A stretch of 64,000 bases of DNA from Halobacteriales archaeon YIM A00010. GTDB taxonomy: Archaea > Halobacteriota > Halobacteria > Halobacteriales > Haloarculaceae. The stretch's first letter is position 1, and every line of letters begins with the position of its first letter. The position numbers and the translations under genes were made by a program. Of the stretch, positions 35,574 to 43,185 are shown piece by piece. Where the stretch lies: contig JAKCFJ010000002.1 of assembly GCA_025041175.1 (NCBI GenBank), positions 930,001 to 994,000 of the forward strand, given 5' to 3'. Under the pieces are notes generated by a model, which was not told the origin of the DNA, searched no databases, and saw only the letters and a program-made list of their open reading frames with translations.

Positions 35574-36410
35574 CTACTGGACGGCCGCACTCGATGCGCG
35601 ATTGAGGACGTACACGGCCATCCCACCGAGTACAATATCGAGCGCGCCGAGGACGACGAGCGACGGGACAATGACGCCCCAGTCCCAGCCGGACAGCATG
35701 ATCGCCCGGGCGGCGTTCACTCCATACGTGGTCGGGTTGACCGAACTTACCACTTGGAGCCAACCTGGGAGTGCGTCCATTGGAACGAACGCTGTGCTTG
35801 CAAACAGTAAAGGTAGCTGCACGAGGTTCGTCACGATGCCCGTCACACGGGTGCTACCAGTCACGACACCGAGGATGTTCGAGAACGCCATGAACCACAC
35901 CGAGAACACGAGCGCCACGCCGAGAATGCCAACGACACCAAGCAGACCAGTCGTCACCGGTGCGCCAGCCACATACCCGAGACCCAACATAATCAGGGTT
36001 GGCACCACGATCAACAGGATATCAGAGAGCACTTTCCCACTGAACACGGCCGTGCGACTCATCGGCGAGACGAGTGTCTTCTCGAACATCCCGGTCTCGA
36101 TATCCTGGACGAATCCGGTCCCCGAGCCAGCCGCCGTGATCAGCGCGACGAGGATGACGATCGCCGGGACGAGATACGCCACGTAGTCACCACCCGGGAC
36201 GGCTTGCCCCGCAAGCTGGCCAAACACTTGGCTGAACAGCACGAGGAAGATGAGTGGCTCCACCAGTGCGAAGACGAGAACGAACGGCTCGCGCAGCTTC
36301 TTCAGGTTCCAGCGCAGGAGGTTCGTCCAGATATCACCGAGAATACCGTTGCCTGTGGTTTTCTCAGGGGACTGATCGAGTTCATTTTCAGGTTGTGTGG
36401 TTGTCGTCAT
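35574..36410 (-). CDS. ABC-2 type (drug) exporter permease
   Basis: The 278-residue permease of the DrrB/ABC-2 family has six hydrophobic segments (from LVFALVEPLIFLVLFSQVFG), the conserved VSPMSRTAVFSGKVLSD near 150 and VNPTTYGVNAARAIML near 238. The N-terminal 40 residues are hydrophilic. Its start overlaps the stop of the ATPase gene upstream (ATGA type), so the pair forms one exporter and one transcript. Exporters of this type remove hydrophobic compounds. The substrate is unknown; control by the shared palindrome suggests a stress or redox trigger. Confidence 0.9.
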   Translation of the reverse strand: MTTTTQPENELDQSPEKTTGNGILGDIWTNLLRWNLKKLREPFVLVFALVEPLIFLVLFSQVFGQLAGQAVPGGDYVAYLVPAIVILVALITAAGSGTGFVQDIETGMFEKTLVSPMSRTAVFSGKVLSDILLIVVPTLIMLGLGYVAGAPVTTGLLGVVGILGVALVFSVWFMAFSNILGVVTGSTRVTGIVTNLVQLPLLFASTAFVPMDALPGWLQVVSSVNPTTYGVNAARAIMLSGWDWGVIVPSLVVLGALDIVLGGMAVYVLNRASSAAVQ

Positions 36411-37474
36411 TGTCGTGTCTCTATGTGGTGGTCAGTCGAGCGAACCGCTTCGTCCCCAGCGTCGTCGACCGACTCGCCCGTCAGTGAGAGGAACACATCG
36501 TCGAGTGTCGGTGAGCGAATGTTGAACCCGGTGATCGTGACGCCTGCCTCCGAGAGCCCCACGAGGAGGTCGGTTCCAATCTGGCGGGCACGGGTAGACG
36601 TCACGCTCAGTCCGTCCTCTGTCGGTTGGACAGTCTCGATCTCATCTGGAGCTATCACCTCGGAAGCCTCGATAGCTGCTTGAGCGTGTTCGACAGCCGT
36701 GTCGCTCGGATCGGCGAGCGTAATTTCGAGAACATCGCCGCCGACCTGTGATTTGAGGTCGGTGGGCGAGCCGCTGGCGACGATCTCCCCGTCGAGAATG
36801 ACCGCGAGATCCGAACAGAGCGCGTCGGCTTCCTCCAGATACTGGGTGGTGAGGAAGATGGTCGTTCCCTGTCGGTTGATCGCGCGGAAGTACTCCCAGA
36901 GACGGGTGCGGGCCGCTGGATCGAGCCCGGTCGTCGGTTCATCGAGAAAGACGATCGGGGGCTGATGGACCAGCGTCATTGCCGCGTCAAGACGCTTTTT
37001 CTGTCCGCCGGAAAGCGTCCCCGCACGGTCGTCTGCCTTGGCACTGAGTCCGACGAGGTCGAGAAGATCATCGATCCGGGTCCCACGCTCGGCGGGCGGG
37101 ACGCCGTAGGCACGGCAGGCGAAGCGGAGGTCCTCGCGGACTGTGAGTGCCGGGTCGATACTCGTCTCCTGGGCCATATAGCCGATCGACTCACGAACAG
37201 CGTTGGACTCCGTAAGAGCGTCATATCCGTTGACGGTGATCTGCCCGGTCGTCGGCTGGAGCAGCGTCGTGAGCATCTTGATTGTCGTGGTCTTACCTGC
37301 ACCGTTCGCCCCGAGAAAGCCGAAGACTTCACCAGTTGGGATCTCGAGGCTGATGTCCGTCACTGCCTCGGTCCCGTTCGAATATGTCAACCCGAGGTTG
37401 GTCGCTTCGATGGCCAACGCTCGGGTGTGGTCGTTCTCTGTCGTGCGGTCGTGGCTCTGCATCGGTGTACCCAT
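36407..37474 (-). CDS. ABC-2 type (drug) exporter ATP-binding protein, DrrA-like
   Basis: The 355-residue ATPase: Walker A GANGAGKTTTIKMLTTLLQ, YMAQETSIDPALTVRE, signature TLSGGQKKRLDAAMTLVHQ, Walker B IVFLDEPTTGLDPAAR, and a DrrA-type C-terminal regulatory part ending in SLTGESVDD. The ATG at 37474 (MGTPMQSH) is supported by palindrome C at 44.5 bases; the upstream extension of the frame contains that palindrome and is not coding. A second ATG at 37462 is possible. The permease gene overlaps its end. Confidence 0.92.
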   Translation of the reverse strand: MGTPMQSHDRTTENDHTRALAIEATNLGLTYSNGTEAVTDISLEIPTGEVFGFLGANGAGKTTTIKMLTTLLQPTTGQITVNGYDALTESNAVRESIGYMAQETSIDPALTVREDLRFACRAYGVPPAERGTRIDDLLDLVGLSAKADDRAGTLSGGQKKRLDAAMTLVHQPPIVFLDEPTTGLDPAARTRLWEYFRAINRQGTTIFLTTQYLEEADALCSDLAVILDGEIVASGSPTDLKSQVGGDVLEITLADPSDTAVEHAQAAIEASEVIAPDEIETVQPTEDGLSVTSTRARQIGTDLLVGLSEAGVTITGFNIRSPTLDDVFLSLTGESVDDAGDEAVRSTDHHIETRQ

Positions 37475-37512
37475 GTCGCTCAGTACGAGGGAACGTACAG
37501 TGGGTGTTCTCT

Positions 37513-37524
37513 CGAATATGTTCG
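37513..37524 (-). promoter_or_regulatory. Operator palindrome C, for the ABC exporter
   Basis: Read toward the gene: CGAACATATTCG followed by AGAGAACACC. Centre 44.5 bases from the ATG at 37474. It lies about 100 bases from palindrome D, which serves the divergent SDR gene. Confidence 0.7.
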
Positions 37525-37615
37525 CGGGAGAGCGGATCCCTGTCAACGACTTCCCAGTCCTCAGAAGCAGAACAAGGAGACAACTGGATGTCCCATCCCT
37601 TTGAGGATGTCAAGA

Positions 37616-37627
37616 AGAACATGTTCG
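37616..37627 (+). promoter_or_regulatory. Operator palindrome D, for the SDR gene
   Basis: AGAACATGTTCG followed by AGTGAATATTGGTG. Centre 45.5 bases from the ATG at 37667. The downstream part GAATATTGGTG is shared exactly with copy J at 43135. Confidence 0.7.
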
Positions 37628-37666
37628 AGTGAATATTGGTGTAGCCATCGAGCCAACTCGGGGGTG

Positions 37667-38440
37667 ATGACGCAGAACGCATCGCATCTACAGGATCGCG
37701 TCGTACTGGTGACGGGGAGTACCTCTGGAATCGGGCGAGTGACAGCTATTGCTTTCGGACGGGAACAGGCTCGGGTGGCGATCACCTATCACTCCAATCG
37801 TGATGGCGCAGAGGAAACCGCCGACCGCGTGCGTGAGGCAGGCGGAGAGGCGTTCGTCGTGCAGTACGATATGACCGATTCCGAGTCGATCGACACAGCG
37901 GTGCAGGCGGTAGTTGATCACTGGGGAACGATCACCGTACTCGTGAATAACGCTGTCCCGTCGGGCTTGACTCCTACTCCAGTCGAGGAACTATCGCTAG
38001 AGACGTACCAGCGGATCGTTCATGGCATTCAGGATGGCGTTTTCCACACCGTCCAAACAGTACTCCCGGCCATGCGGGACGCCGACTGGGGACGGATCAT
38101 CAACATCTCCTCGAGCTCAGCCGAAATCGGGTCGAGAAACATGGCTCCCTACGCGACAGCCAAGGCTGGCGTCCACGGCTTGACTCGTGTGCTGGCCACT
38201 GAACTCGGCGAGGAAGGGATTCTCTCGAACGTGGTGATGCCAGGCATGGTGCTCACAGAGAAGAACCTCGAACAGGTACCCCAGTCTGACCGTGAGGCTA
38301 TCGCAGAGCAGACGCCATCGAAACGTATAACGACACCCGAGGATGTCGCCAACCTCGTGGTGTTTCTCGGTTCTACGGCTAACGGAAACATCAACGGAGC
38401 CGTCATTCCCGTGACTGGAGGGCTAAACTTACAGCGCTAA
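37667..38440 (+). CDS. SDR-family oxidoreductase, FabG-like
   Basis: A classical SDR of 257 residues: VVLVTGSTSGIGRVTAI near 13, NNAVP near 97, INISSSSAEIGSRNMAPYAT and the catalytic YATAK near 162, and the end NGNINGAVIPVTGGLNL. The ATG at 37667 is fixed by palindrome D at 45.5 bases; the long upstream frame is a shadow of the exporter gene on the other strand. It resembles 3-oxoacyl-reductase-like or quinone/aldehyde reductases. The substrate is unknown. Its membership of the palindrome group suggests a role in redox or carbonyl stress. Confidence 0.88.
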   Translation: MTQNASHLQDRVVLVTGSTSGIGRVTAIAFGREQARVAITYHSNRDGAEETADRVREAGGEAFVVQYDMTDSESIDTAVQAVVDHWGTITVLVNNAVPSGLTPTPVEELSLETYQRIVHGIQDGVFHTVQTVLPAMRDADWGRIINISSSSAEIGSRNMAPYATAKAGVHGLTRVLATELGEEGILSNVVMPGMVLTEKNLEQVPQSDREAIAEQTPSKRITTPEDVANLVVFLGSTANGNINGAVIPVTGGLNLQR

Positions 38441-38653
38441 GTAAGCCGGACTCTGAGGACGGTGTGTTTTGTGGGGTGAAGCAAACTTGAACAAGATGGA
38501 ATGCCTCTGTACCGAGCAATCTCAGTGTGATGTAGTATCATACTATTCTGGCCATCAAATAAGCATTGATACCAATAATATGAGACAAATTAGTCTATCC
38601 AGGCAGCTACTGGCTTCTTCGGATAAGCGACAAGATATCGGAATAGGACCGCT

Positions 38654-38665
38654 CGAATATATTCG
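38654..38665 (+). promoter_or_regulatory. Operator palindrome E, for the universal stress protein gene
   Basis: CGAATATATTCG, a perfect 12-base palindrome, followed by CGGAAACAGTGG. Centre 44.5 bases from the ATG at 38704. Confidence 0.75.
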
Positions 38666-38703
38666 CGGAAACAGTGGAGGGAGCAGAAATCCATGAATCA
38701 TTA

Positions 38704-39252
38704 ATGCCGTCGAGTAGAGACCAGCAGCACAACCTACTGTACGAGACTGTCCTCGTTCTCACAGATGGAAGCAGCCGGGCAAGACGGCTCGCCGAATGGG
38801 CGCTCGTCTTCGATGGAGCACCCGGAAACACAGTTCATCGGGTCGATGTCCTCGACTGCCTCGACTCAGGCGTGGTCATTCAGATCCATAGTGAGAATGT
38901 CCAGAACGAGGATGAATACCAAGAACGAACACATACGCGGGCAGCACCCGATAGCGTGGTGAGTCAGAGTCAGGGACACACCACCACAATCGACGTTCTT
39001 CACGGTGTCCCTTCTGAGGCACTTCTCGATTATCTTGAGGGGTACGCAATCGACTTCACTATCATGTGCATATGTGACAGTTCGTGTCTCAACCGAACAC
39101 TCCTCGGGAGGACGTTCGCCCGCGTCAATCAGGCCGCCACCGTTCCGATGATGACGATTACCGGGGCACGACCCGCACAACCCTCGGAACAAAATCGGTC
39201 ACGTTGTGATCAAGAGGAGACATCCACCCGAAACGAGATAGGGTTCATCTAA
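38704..39252 (+). CDS. Universal stress protein (UspA family)
   Basis: The 182-residue protein begins with the UspA first strand (YETVLVLTDGSSRARRLAEWA). It has the usual second strand (HRVDVLDC), a middle VLHGVPSEALLDYLEGYAID and the third part FTIMCICDS, ending LGRTFARVNQAATVPMMTIT. The ATP-type G-x2-G-x9-G(S/T) motif is weak (CLNRTLLGRTFARV lacks the usual GS). UspA proteins are made in stress and low oxygen. The C-terminal 30 residues are extra and hydrophilic. The start is supported by palindrome E. Confidence 0.85.
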   Translation: MPSSRDQQHNLLYETVLVLTDGSSRARRLAEWALVFDGAPGNTVHRVDVLDCLDSGVVIQIHSENVQNEDEYQERTHTRAAPDSVVSQSQGHTTTIDVLHGVPSEALLDYLEGYAIDFTIMCICDSSCLNRTLLGRTFARVNQAATVPMMTITGARPAQPSEQNRSRCDQEETSTRNEIGFI

Positions 39253-39429
39253 CTGGTCTGCAGTCCAGTCTTGTTGTCCTCGTTGCTCTGGGCTTCGGCT
39301 CAGTCAACGTAAGTTGAGGGCAGTCCTCTGTGCCAGATGTAAGATTCCACCACCAACGGCGAATTGTGCAAACGAACGCCGAGTGACAGATCGAGACGGG
39401 ATTCGAGACAGATCGAGGCATTGGGCTGG

Positions 39430-39747
39430 TTACACTGATCGGCCCTCAGATGTACCGAGGACGAGCGTCCCCAGCGCCAGCAGTACCGCCGCGATGTTGC
39501 CGATCGGACTCGGAAAGAACTCTCCTGGCAGACTCGGGGCAAGCAAGATCACCGTTCTCGTAGCGAGGAGCGCGGAGCCAATTCCAATCCGAACTCGGCG
39601 CGATTGAAACTGTGCCCAAGGTCTCTGACTCGTCCCCGAGAGCAGTCCATGGCTACCTTCTTTACTACGGACATCTGCGGATGAGCCTCGATTCCGTGCC
39701 GCATTCGCTTGATCCGACTTTTCGGTCTGAACTGCTCGTGATGTCAT
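39430..39747 (-). CDS. Small membrane protein, possible gene
   Basis: The 105-residue frame has a charged N-terminal half and two hydrophobic segments (IGIGSALLATRTVILLAPSL and IGNIAAVLLALGTLVLG). The C-terminal half resembles short two-helix haloarchaeal membrane proteins; the first 50 residues are less convincing, so the real start could be later. No operator palindrome is upstream. The flanks 39253-39429 and 39748-39961 show nothing else. Confidence 0.4.
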   Translation of the reverse strand: MTSRAVQTEKSDQANAARNRGSSADVRSKEGSHGLLSGTSQRPWAQFQSRRVRIGIGSALLATRTVILLAPSLPGEFFPSPIGNIAAVLLALGTLVLGTSEGRSV

Positions 39748-39961
39748 GGCTCACGCTCCTCTTGCATGTTTCTGTTCCCTCTCTGCTCGCTCCCCGATGA
39801 CCGCGCCGGTTCGTGCGAGGAGTTCGTACAGGTGTCGGTCATTGAGACCCATACAGGTCGAGTGAACGCACACTGGCCGCTACTCATCTGGGTTGCATCG
39901 CCGCTCTCAATTCGGCTGCTCGGTGCGACAAGAGCGCGAATGTCATTCACTCTCGTCCAGT

Positions 39962-40358
39962 TTATCCTTCGGCGTACACGCTACACCAATCGTCGGGTTC
40001 GATGTCTCCCTCAACGCGGCTACACGTACCCGCGTTAGTGCCGTCTTCAGGTGGCGTGAAAAATTGGCAGTTCACACACTGTTGGTTGCCCTTGGGATGG
40101 TCCTGATAGTTCATTTCATTTTTCGCTGTCTTGCCGGTGACGCTGCTGAGACAGCCAGCAACGGAGAGAACGCTTGTGCTCCCCAGCAGTTGAAGGAATC
40201 GTCGATGGACAGGTCCTGTGTGAGCCGATTGGGGGTCTCGGGTAGTCTGTGATCCGTCGTTGCGGAGTTGCCTCTGTGTGCGTAGCCTTCTCGGCGCGGC
40301 TGGACTGTGCTGGTGGGTCGGGCGCGTTCTGTCGCGTATTGGTCTTAGATGACTTCAC
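39962..40358 (-). pseudogene. High-potential iron-sulfur protein (HiPIP)-like gene with a frameshift
   Basis: On the minus strand one frame, ending at 39962, reads RRFLQLLGSTSVLSVAGC (Tat/lipobox-like signal), then MNYQDHPKGNQQCVNCQFFT and GTCSRVEGDIEPDDWCSVYA. The Cys pattern C-x2-C...C...WC and the closing residues are those of HiPIP-type electron carriers. This frame has no ATG, GTG or TTG start before an upstream stop. A GTG at 40358 in another frame (MKSSKTNTRQNAPD) lies 44.5 bases from palindrome F, so it is probably the original start. A one-base indel, somewhere about 40200-40290, separates the two frames. The gene is probably broken, unless the sequence has an error. HiPIPs carry electrons outside the membrane. 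Confidence 0.7.
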
Positions 40359-40396
40359 ACCACAGAGGCGGAGGGAAAGAGACGTGTATATTCCCG

Positions 40397-40408
40397 CTAA
40401 CGTGTTCG
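40397..40408 (-). promoter_or_regulatory. Operator palindrome F, for the HiPIP-like gene
   Basis: Read toward the gene: CGAACACGTTAG followed by CGGGAATATAC. Two mismatches in the second half. Centre 44.5 bases from the GTG at 40358. Confidence 0.6.
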
Positions 40409-40511
40409 ATGGTGTATTCTTATTGATGTATCTCTCGATTAGAAACGGAATACCGGCCTACGAAGACGAGGTCGCCCACTGTTGTCAGCACTCACCGGCG
40501 GGCTGCGCTCA

Positions 40512-40952
40512 TCAGAGCCATCCACCGACGAACAACAGCGCAAGGGCGACGACACCCGCCACGGAGAACATCATCACGGCGTCGCTCGTAGCCTGTTCGA
40601 CACCACCCACTTCAACGCCATTAGTGAGTCGACGACTCGCCACGTTTGTCACGGCCGAAAGGACGATCCAGAGCCCGACCATCGCCACCACGAGATTTCC
40701 ACGCGTACTGTTCATGAGTGCGTCGTTCGAATATCCTTGTCCGAGCATGTACATGCCGGTCAGGAACATAACGACGGGAGCCACCTTCGAAAACAGGGAA
40801 AACCGCCCGGTCATCCAACTGAGTCCGTCCGCTCCGAGACGGCCCTCGCGCGCCGCCGGAATGACGAGCGCAGCCATGAACACGGTCCAGCCGGCCCAGA
40901 CACCGGCAGTCATCAGGTGCAGTGTGCGTATGAGGGTATCGACGGTTGCCAT
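40512..40952 (-). CDS. CopD-like membrane protein
   Basis: The 146-residue protein has four hydrophobic segments and begins MATVDTLIRTLHLMTAGVWA, with the His and Trp of the first segment as in CopD/DUF2269-like proteins (LHLxxxxxWxG). The rest: AGWTVFMAALVIPAAREGRL, SKVAPVVMFLTGMYMLGQGY, LVVAMVGLWIVLSAVTNVAS, MMFSVAGVVALALLFVGGWL. These proteins bind haem or copper in membranes; genes of the family are common near haloarchaeal nitric oxide and copper enzymes. It is divergent from the HTH_10 regulator and shares palindrome G (centre 47.5 bases from the ATG). Confidence 0.78.
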   Translation of the reverse strand: MATVDTLIRTLHLMTAGVWAGWTVFMAALVIPAAREGRLGADGLSWMTGRFSLFSKVAPVVMFLTGMYMLGQGYSNDALMNSTRGNLVVAMVGLWIVLSAVTNVASRRLTNGVEVGGVEQATSDAVMMFSVAGVVALALLFVGGWL

Positions 40953-40993
40953 TGCGTGACAGACAAGGGGAGTATCTACCATGGACATTCGCT

Positions 40994-41005
40994 CGAATAT
41001 GTTCG
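40994..41005. promoter_or_regulatory. Operator palindrome G, shared by CopD-like and HTH_10 genes
   Basis: CGAATATGTTCG lies between divergent genes: 45.5 bases from the ATG of the HTH_10 regulator (41045) and 47.5 from the CopD-like gene (40952). Flanks on both sides match the extended consensus (CGCTCGAATATGTTCGCAGG). The position suggests that the regulator controls itself and its neighbour. Confidence 0.75.
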
Positions 41006-41044
41006 CAGGCAAATGGATACCCCCGGCCGTCGAATAATCAGTAT

Positions 41045-41674
41045 ATGCCCAGAGCACAACTCAAGGCGAAAATTCCCGGTGGGCCAGCTGCCCTCTCGAC
41101 CGAGTATCCGAACGACGAGTTCCGCATTCTGGCCAGCCATCCCACGGAGGACGGTTTGTTGGCGATTCTCGAAATCCAGACATCGGACACCACGGCACTC
41201 CTTCGAGATCTCGACGAGGCATCCTGGTTGCCCACCTACGAGGTGCTGCATACGGATGAACAGACAGTACTGATTCAGTACTCGGTCCCGTTCGTCCCAC
41301 CACCAGTTCGTGCCCTCCGCGCCTCGGAGAACCTGCCACGGTTTCCCCTCACCATTCGAAATGGATGGGTGATTTCGGACATAACCACCTCACACGAACG
41401 ACTGGCACAGCTCAGAGACGAATTAGATGCCACTGGTCTCACGTACGAAGTCGTGTCAGTCACCCAGTCAACGGAGCCAACCGACCTCCTGACCGACCGC
41501 CAGCGGCGATTCATGACTGAAGCTCTCAAGCATGGGTACTACGATACCCCGCGCGAGTGTTCACTCACCGACCTCGCGGACGTGCTGGAGGTCAGTAAAT
41601 CGACCGTGAGTGTCGTACTCCACAACGCCGAAGAGACGATTGTCAAAGAGTTCTTCGCAGAATCGGTCGAATAG
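41045..41674 (+). CDS. HTH_10 (bat-type) regulator, candidate regulator of the palindrome group
   Basis: The 209-residue protein has an N-terminal sensing domain of the bat family (residues 1-145; FRILASHPTEDGLLAILEIQ and VLIQYSVPFVPPPVRAL) and a C-terminal HTH_10 (about 150-205; RQRRFMTEALKHGYYDTPRE and LADVLEVSKSTVSVVLHNAE). It has only one cysteine, so it is unlike the Cys-rich redox-sensing relatives. The ATG at 41045 is fixed by palindrome G. NarO, the denitrification activator of Haloferax, belongs to the same HTH_10 family and is reported to use CGAA-N4-TTCG sites. By analogy this is the candidate that binds the nearby palindromes, which remains to be shown. Confidence 0.88.
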   Translation: MPRAQLKAKIPGGPAALSTEYPNDEFRILASHPTEDGLLAILEIQTSDTTALLRDLDEASWLPTYEVLHTDEQTVLIQYSVPFVPPPVRALRASENLPRFPLTIRNGWVISDITTSHERLAQLRDELDATGLTYEVVSVTQSTEPTDLLTDRQRRFMTEALKHGYYDTPRECSLTDLADVLEVSKSTVSVVLHNAEETIVKEFFAESVE

Positions 41675-41794
41675 ACTGAAACCCACATCCACGATGTATC
41701 TCACCCGATAGTACCGCAACTGCTTCGATACTCGCGTCATAGTACTGTCTCACGGGTCTGGTTCTCGTTCAGTGCCTCGTCTTGCTCGATTGTG

Positions 41795-41806
41795 TGAAGA
41801 TGTTCG
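41795..41806 (+). promoter_or_regulatory. Operator palindrome H, for the DUF5519 gene
   Basis: TGAAGATGTTCG followed by CATGAATAGCTACG. The centre is 56.5 bases from the ATG at 41857, about one helical turn farther than in the other genes. The downstream GAATAGCTAC matches copy A. Confidence 0.6.
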
Positions 41807-41856
41807 CATGAATAGCTACGATACGTGCGCTCCTCTCTTCGACTCGTGGTACAATA

Positions 41857-42351
41857 ATGACGGGCGACGAATACGCTCCAACAACACCGACAGCGAAAGA
41901 GTACCAAGAGATCGAATCGTCTGTTGAACAGGTCATCGAAACAGTGTCGTCGTGGCCGCAGATCACGACTGGCGAGGGACGATTCAACGCGACGATCTTC
42001 CAACTCGGACAGAGAAAGATTGGACATATCCACGCCCATCCATGGGGGCTGGTGGATATCAGCTATCCACCACCGCTCCGGGAGCAGTTGCTTGCGGAAA
42101 GCCACACGGAAGAACACCACGTGGTTCCGAATCGCGCAACGACCTTTGCTATCGAAGCCAAGGACGACATCAAGCAGGCAGTCTTCCTGCTTCGAGTCTC
42201 CTATTTGTATCACGTAAGTATGCTCGATCAGGCGCCCGATATCGAAGAACTGGTGGACAATTCTGATATCGATGTGAAGACCGAGATCCAGAAATTGGAA
42301 CTCAGTGATGAGCTGCGCGCAGTCTTCATTCGGATCGTCAGTTCTGAGTGA
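41857..42351 (+). CDS. DUF5519 (luciferase-domain) family protein
   Basis: The 164-residue protein matches the DUF5519 family, named for a domain seen with luciferases: IGHIHAHPWGLVDISYPPPL near 58, EEHHVVPNRATTFAIEAKDD near 88, and AVFLLRVSYLYHV near 108. The biochemical function is unknown. The usual C-terminal position of the conserved helix is kept, followed by an extra 40 residues (DIEELVDNSDIDVKTEIQK). No signal or membrane segment. It belongs to the palindrome group through copy H. Confidence 0.82.
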   Translation: MTGDEYAPTTPTAKEYQEIESSVEQVIETVSSWPQITTGEGRFNATIFQLGQRKIGHIHAHPWGLVDISYPPPLREQLLAESHTEEHHVVPNRATTFAIEAKDDIKQAVFLLRVSYLYHVSMLDQAPDIEELVDNSDIDVKTEIQKLELSDELRAVFIRIVSSE

Positions 42352-42603
42352 ACCATCCTCCTCCGAACAAGGAGTTGTCCCGTCGGCTTGTCCTGTAAGA
42401 GACTCGGGTGCAATGAGTGATCCGAGCGTTTTTGACCGACAAGGATGTAGATATCCCTCCATTGGTTATTAAATCCAATTAATGATGCTATCGAAAATAT
42501 CTGGTTTGATGAAATGTGATTGAGATAGTAGCGGTTTTACTATCATCAGACTATTGTGGTATAGAAAGACAGTAGTTCGGTTCTGCACTAACCCTAGTCG
42601 ATT

Positions 42604-42936
42604 TCAGGGAGGATTTCGGAGCCGCGATGCACGCTCTTCGAACTCTTCTTCTTCGATCTCGCCACGCGCGTAGCGCCGACGCAGCACCACGAGTGCCTGA
42701 TCAGCGTTCGTGCTGTCGTCGTTTTGTCGAGTGAGGAGGTACACGACGACTCCGATAGAAGCGGCCAGGACGAGTAGCCAGAATAGAGGCCAAAGAAATC
42801 CGAATCCCCACCCCCATGCTCCACCATTCCAAGAACCACTTCCCGGGCTCATCTGAAGTTGCAGTGCGATCGTATTCGTGCCGCTCGCAATTTGATGGAC
42901 CGATTCCGCGAGCAGGTTCTGGAGTATTCTATTCAC
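42604..42936 (-). CDS. SHOCT-domain small membrane protein
   Basis: The 110-residue protein has an N-terminal extracytoplasmic part with a Gly/Trp-rich stretch (NGGAWGWGFGFLWP), one membrane segment (LFWLLVLAASIGVVVYLLT) and a C-terminal SHOCT motif (ALVVLRRRYARGEIEEEEFE). SHOCT domains are short oligomerisation modules. The start is GTG at 42936, supported by palindrome I at 44.5 bases. Proteins of this layout are common in haloarchaeal stress and metal islands. Confidence 0.85.
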   Translation of the reverse strand: MNRILQNLLAESVHQIASGTNTIALQLQMSPGSGSWNGGAWGWGFGFLWPLFWLLVLAASIGVVVYLLTRQNDDSTNADQALVVLRRRYARGEIEEEEFEERASRLRNPP

Positions 42937-42974
42937 ATGATCTAGGAGAAGTGCCTATACCATGGCTCTTTACG

Positions 42975-42986
42975 CGAACATCTTCA
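42975..42986 (-). promoter_or_regulatory. Operator palindrome I, for the SHOCT gene
   Basis: Read toward the gene: TGAAGATGTTCG followed by CGTAAAGAGCC. Centre 44.5 bases from the GTG at 42936. The 12-mer is identical to copy H. Confidence 0.65.
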
Positions 42987-43134
42987 CAGAGGGATCATCC
43001 AGATATGCCGTAACACGACATGGGACTCTGGCGATGGTGTGCGAACTGCGAGTTTTATTTCGTAGCCGATACGGGCAGACTGGGCTTGGGCAGCTGTTTG
43101 CTATGATCATGATTCGTGAGAACACATGCCGAGA

Positions 43135-43146
43135 TTAATATGTTCG
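43135..43146 (+). promoter_or_regulatory. Operator palindrome J, for the DoxX-like fragment
   Basis: TTAATATGTTCG followed by CGCGAATATTGGTG. Centre 45.5 bases from the ATG at 43186. The first half-site is poor; the downstream half (TTCGCGCGAATATTGGTG) fits well. Confidence 0.6.
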
Positions 43147-43185
43147 CGCGAATATTGGTGGGATCACGGGGCCAATCAATGGTTG

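Noticed and set aside
36965-37666. A long upstream extension of the SDR frame and a matching extension of the exporter ATPase frame
   Set aside because: The first is the antisense of the ATPase gene; the second contains palindrome C. Both starts are better set by the operators at 44.5-45.5 bases.
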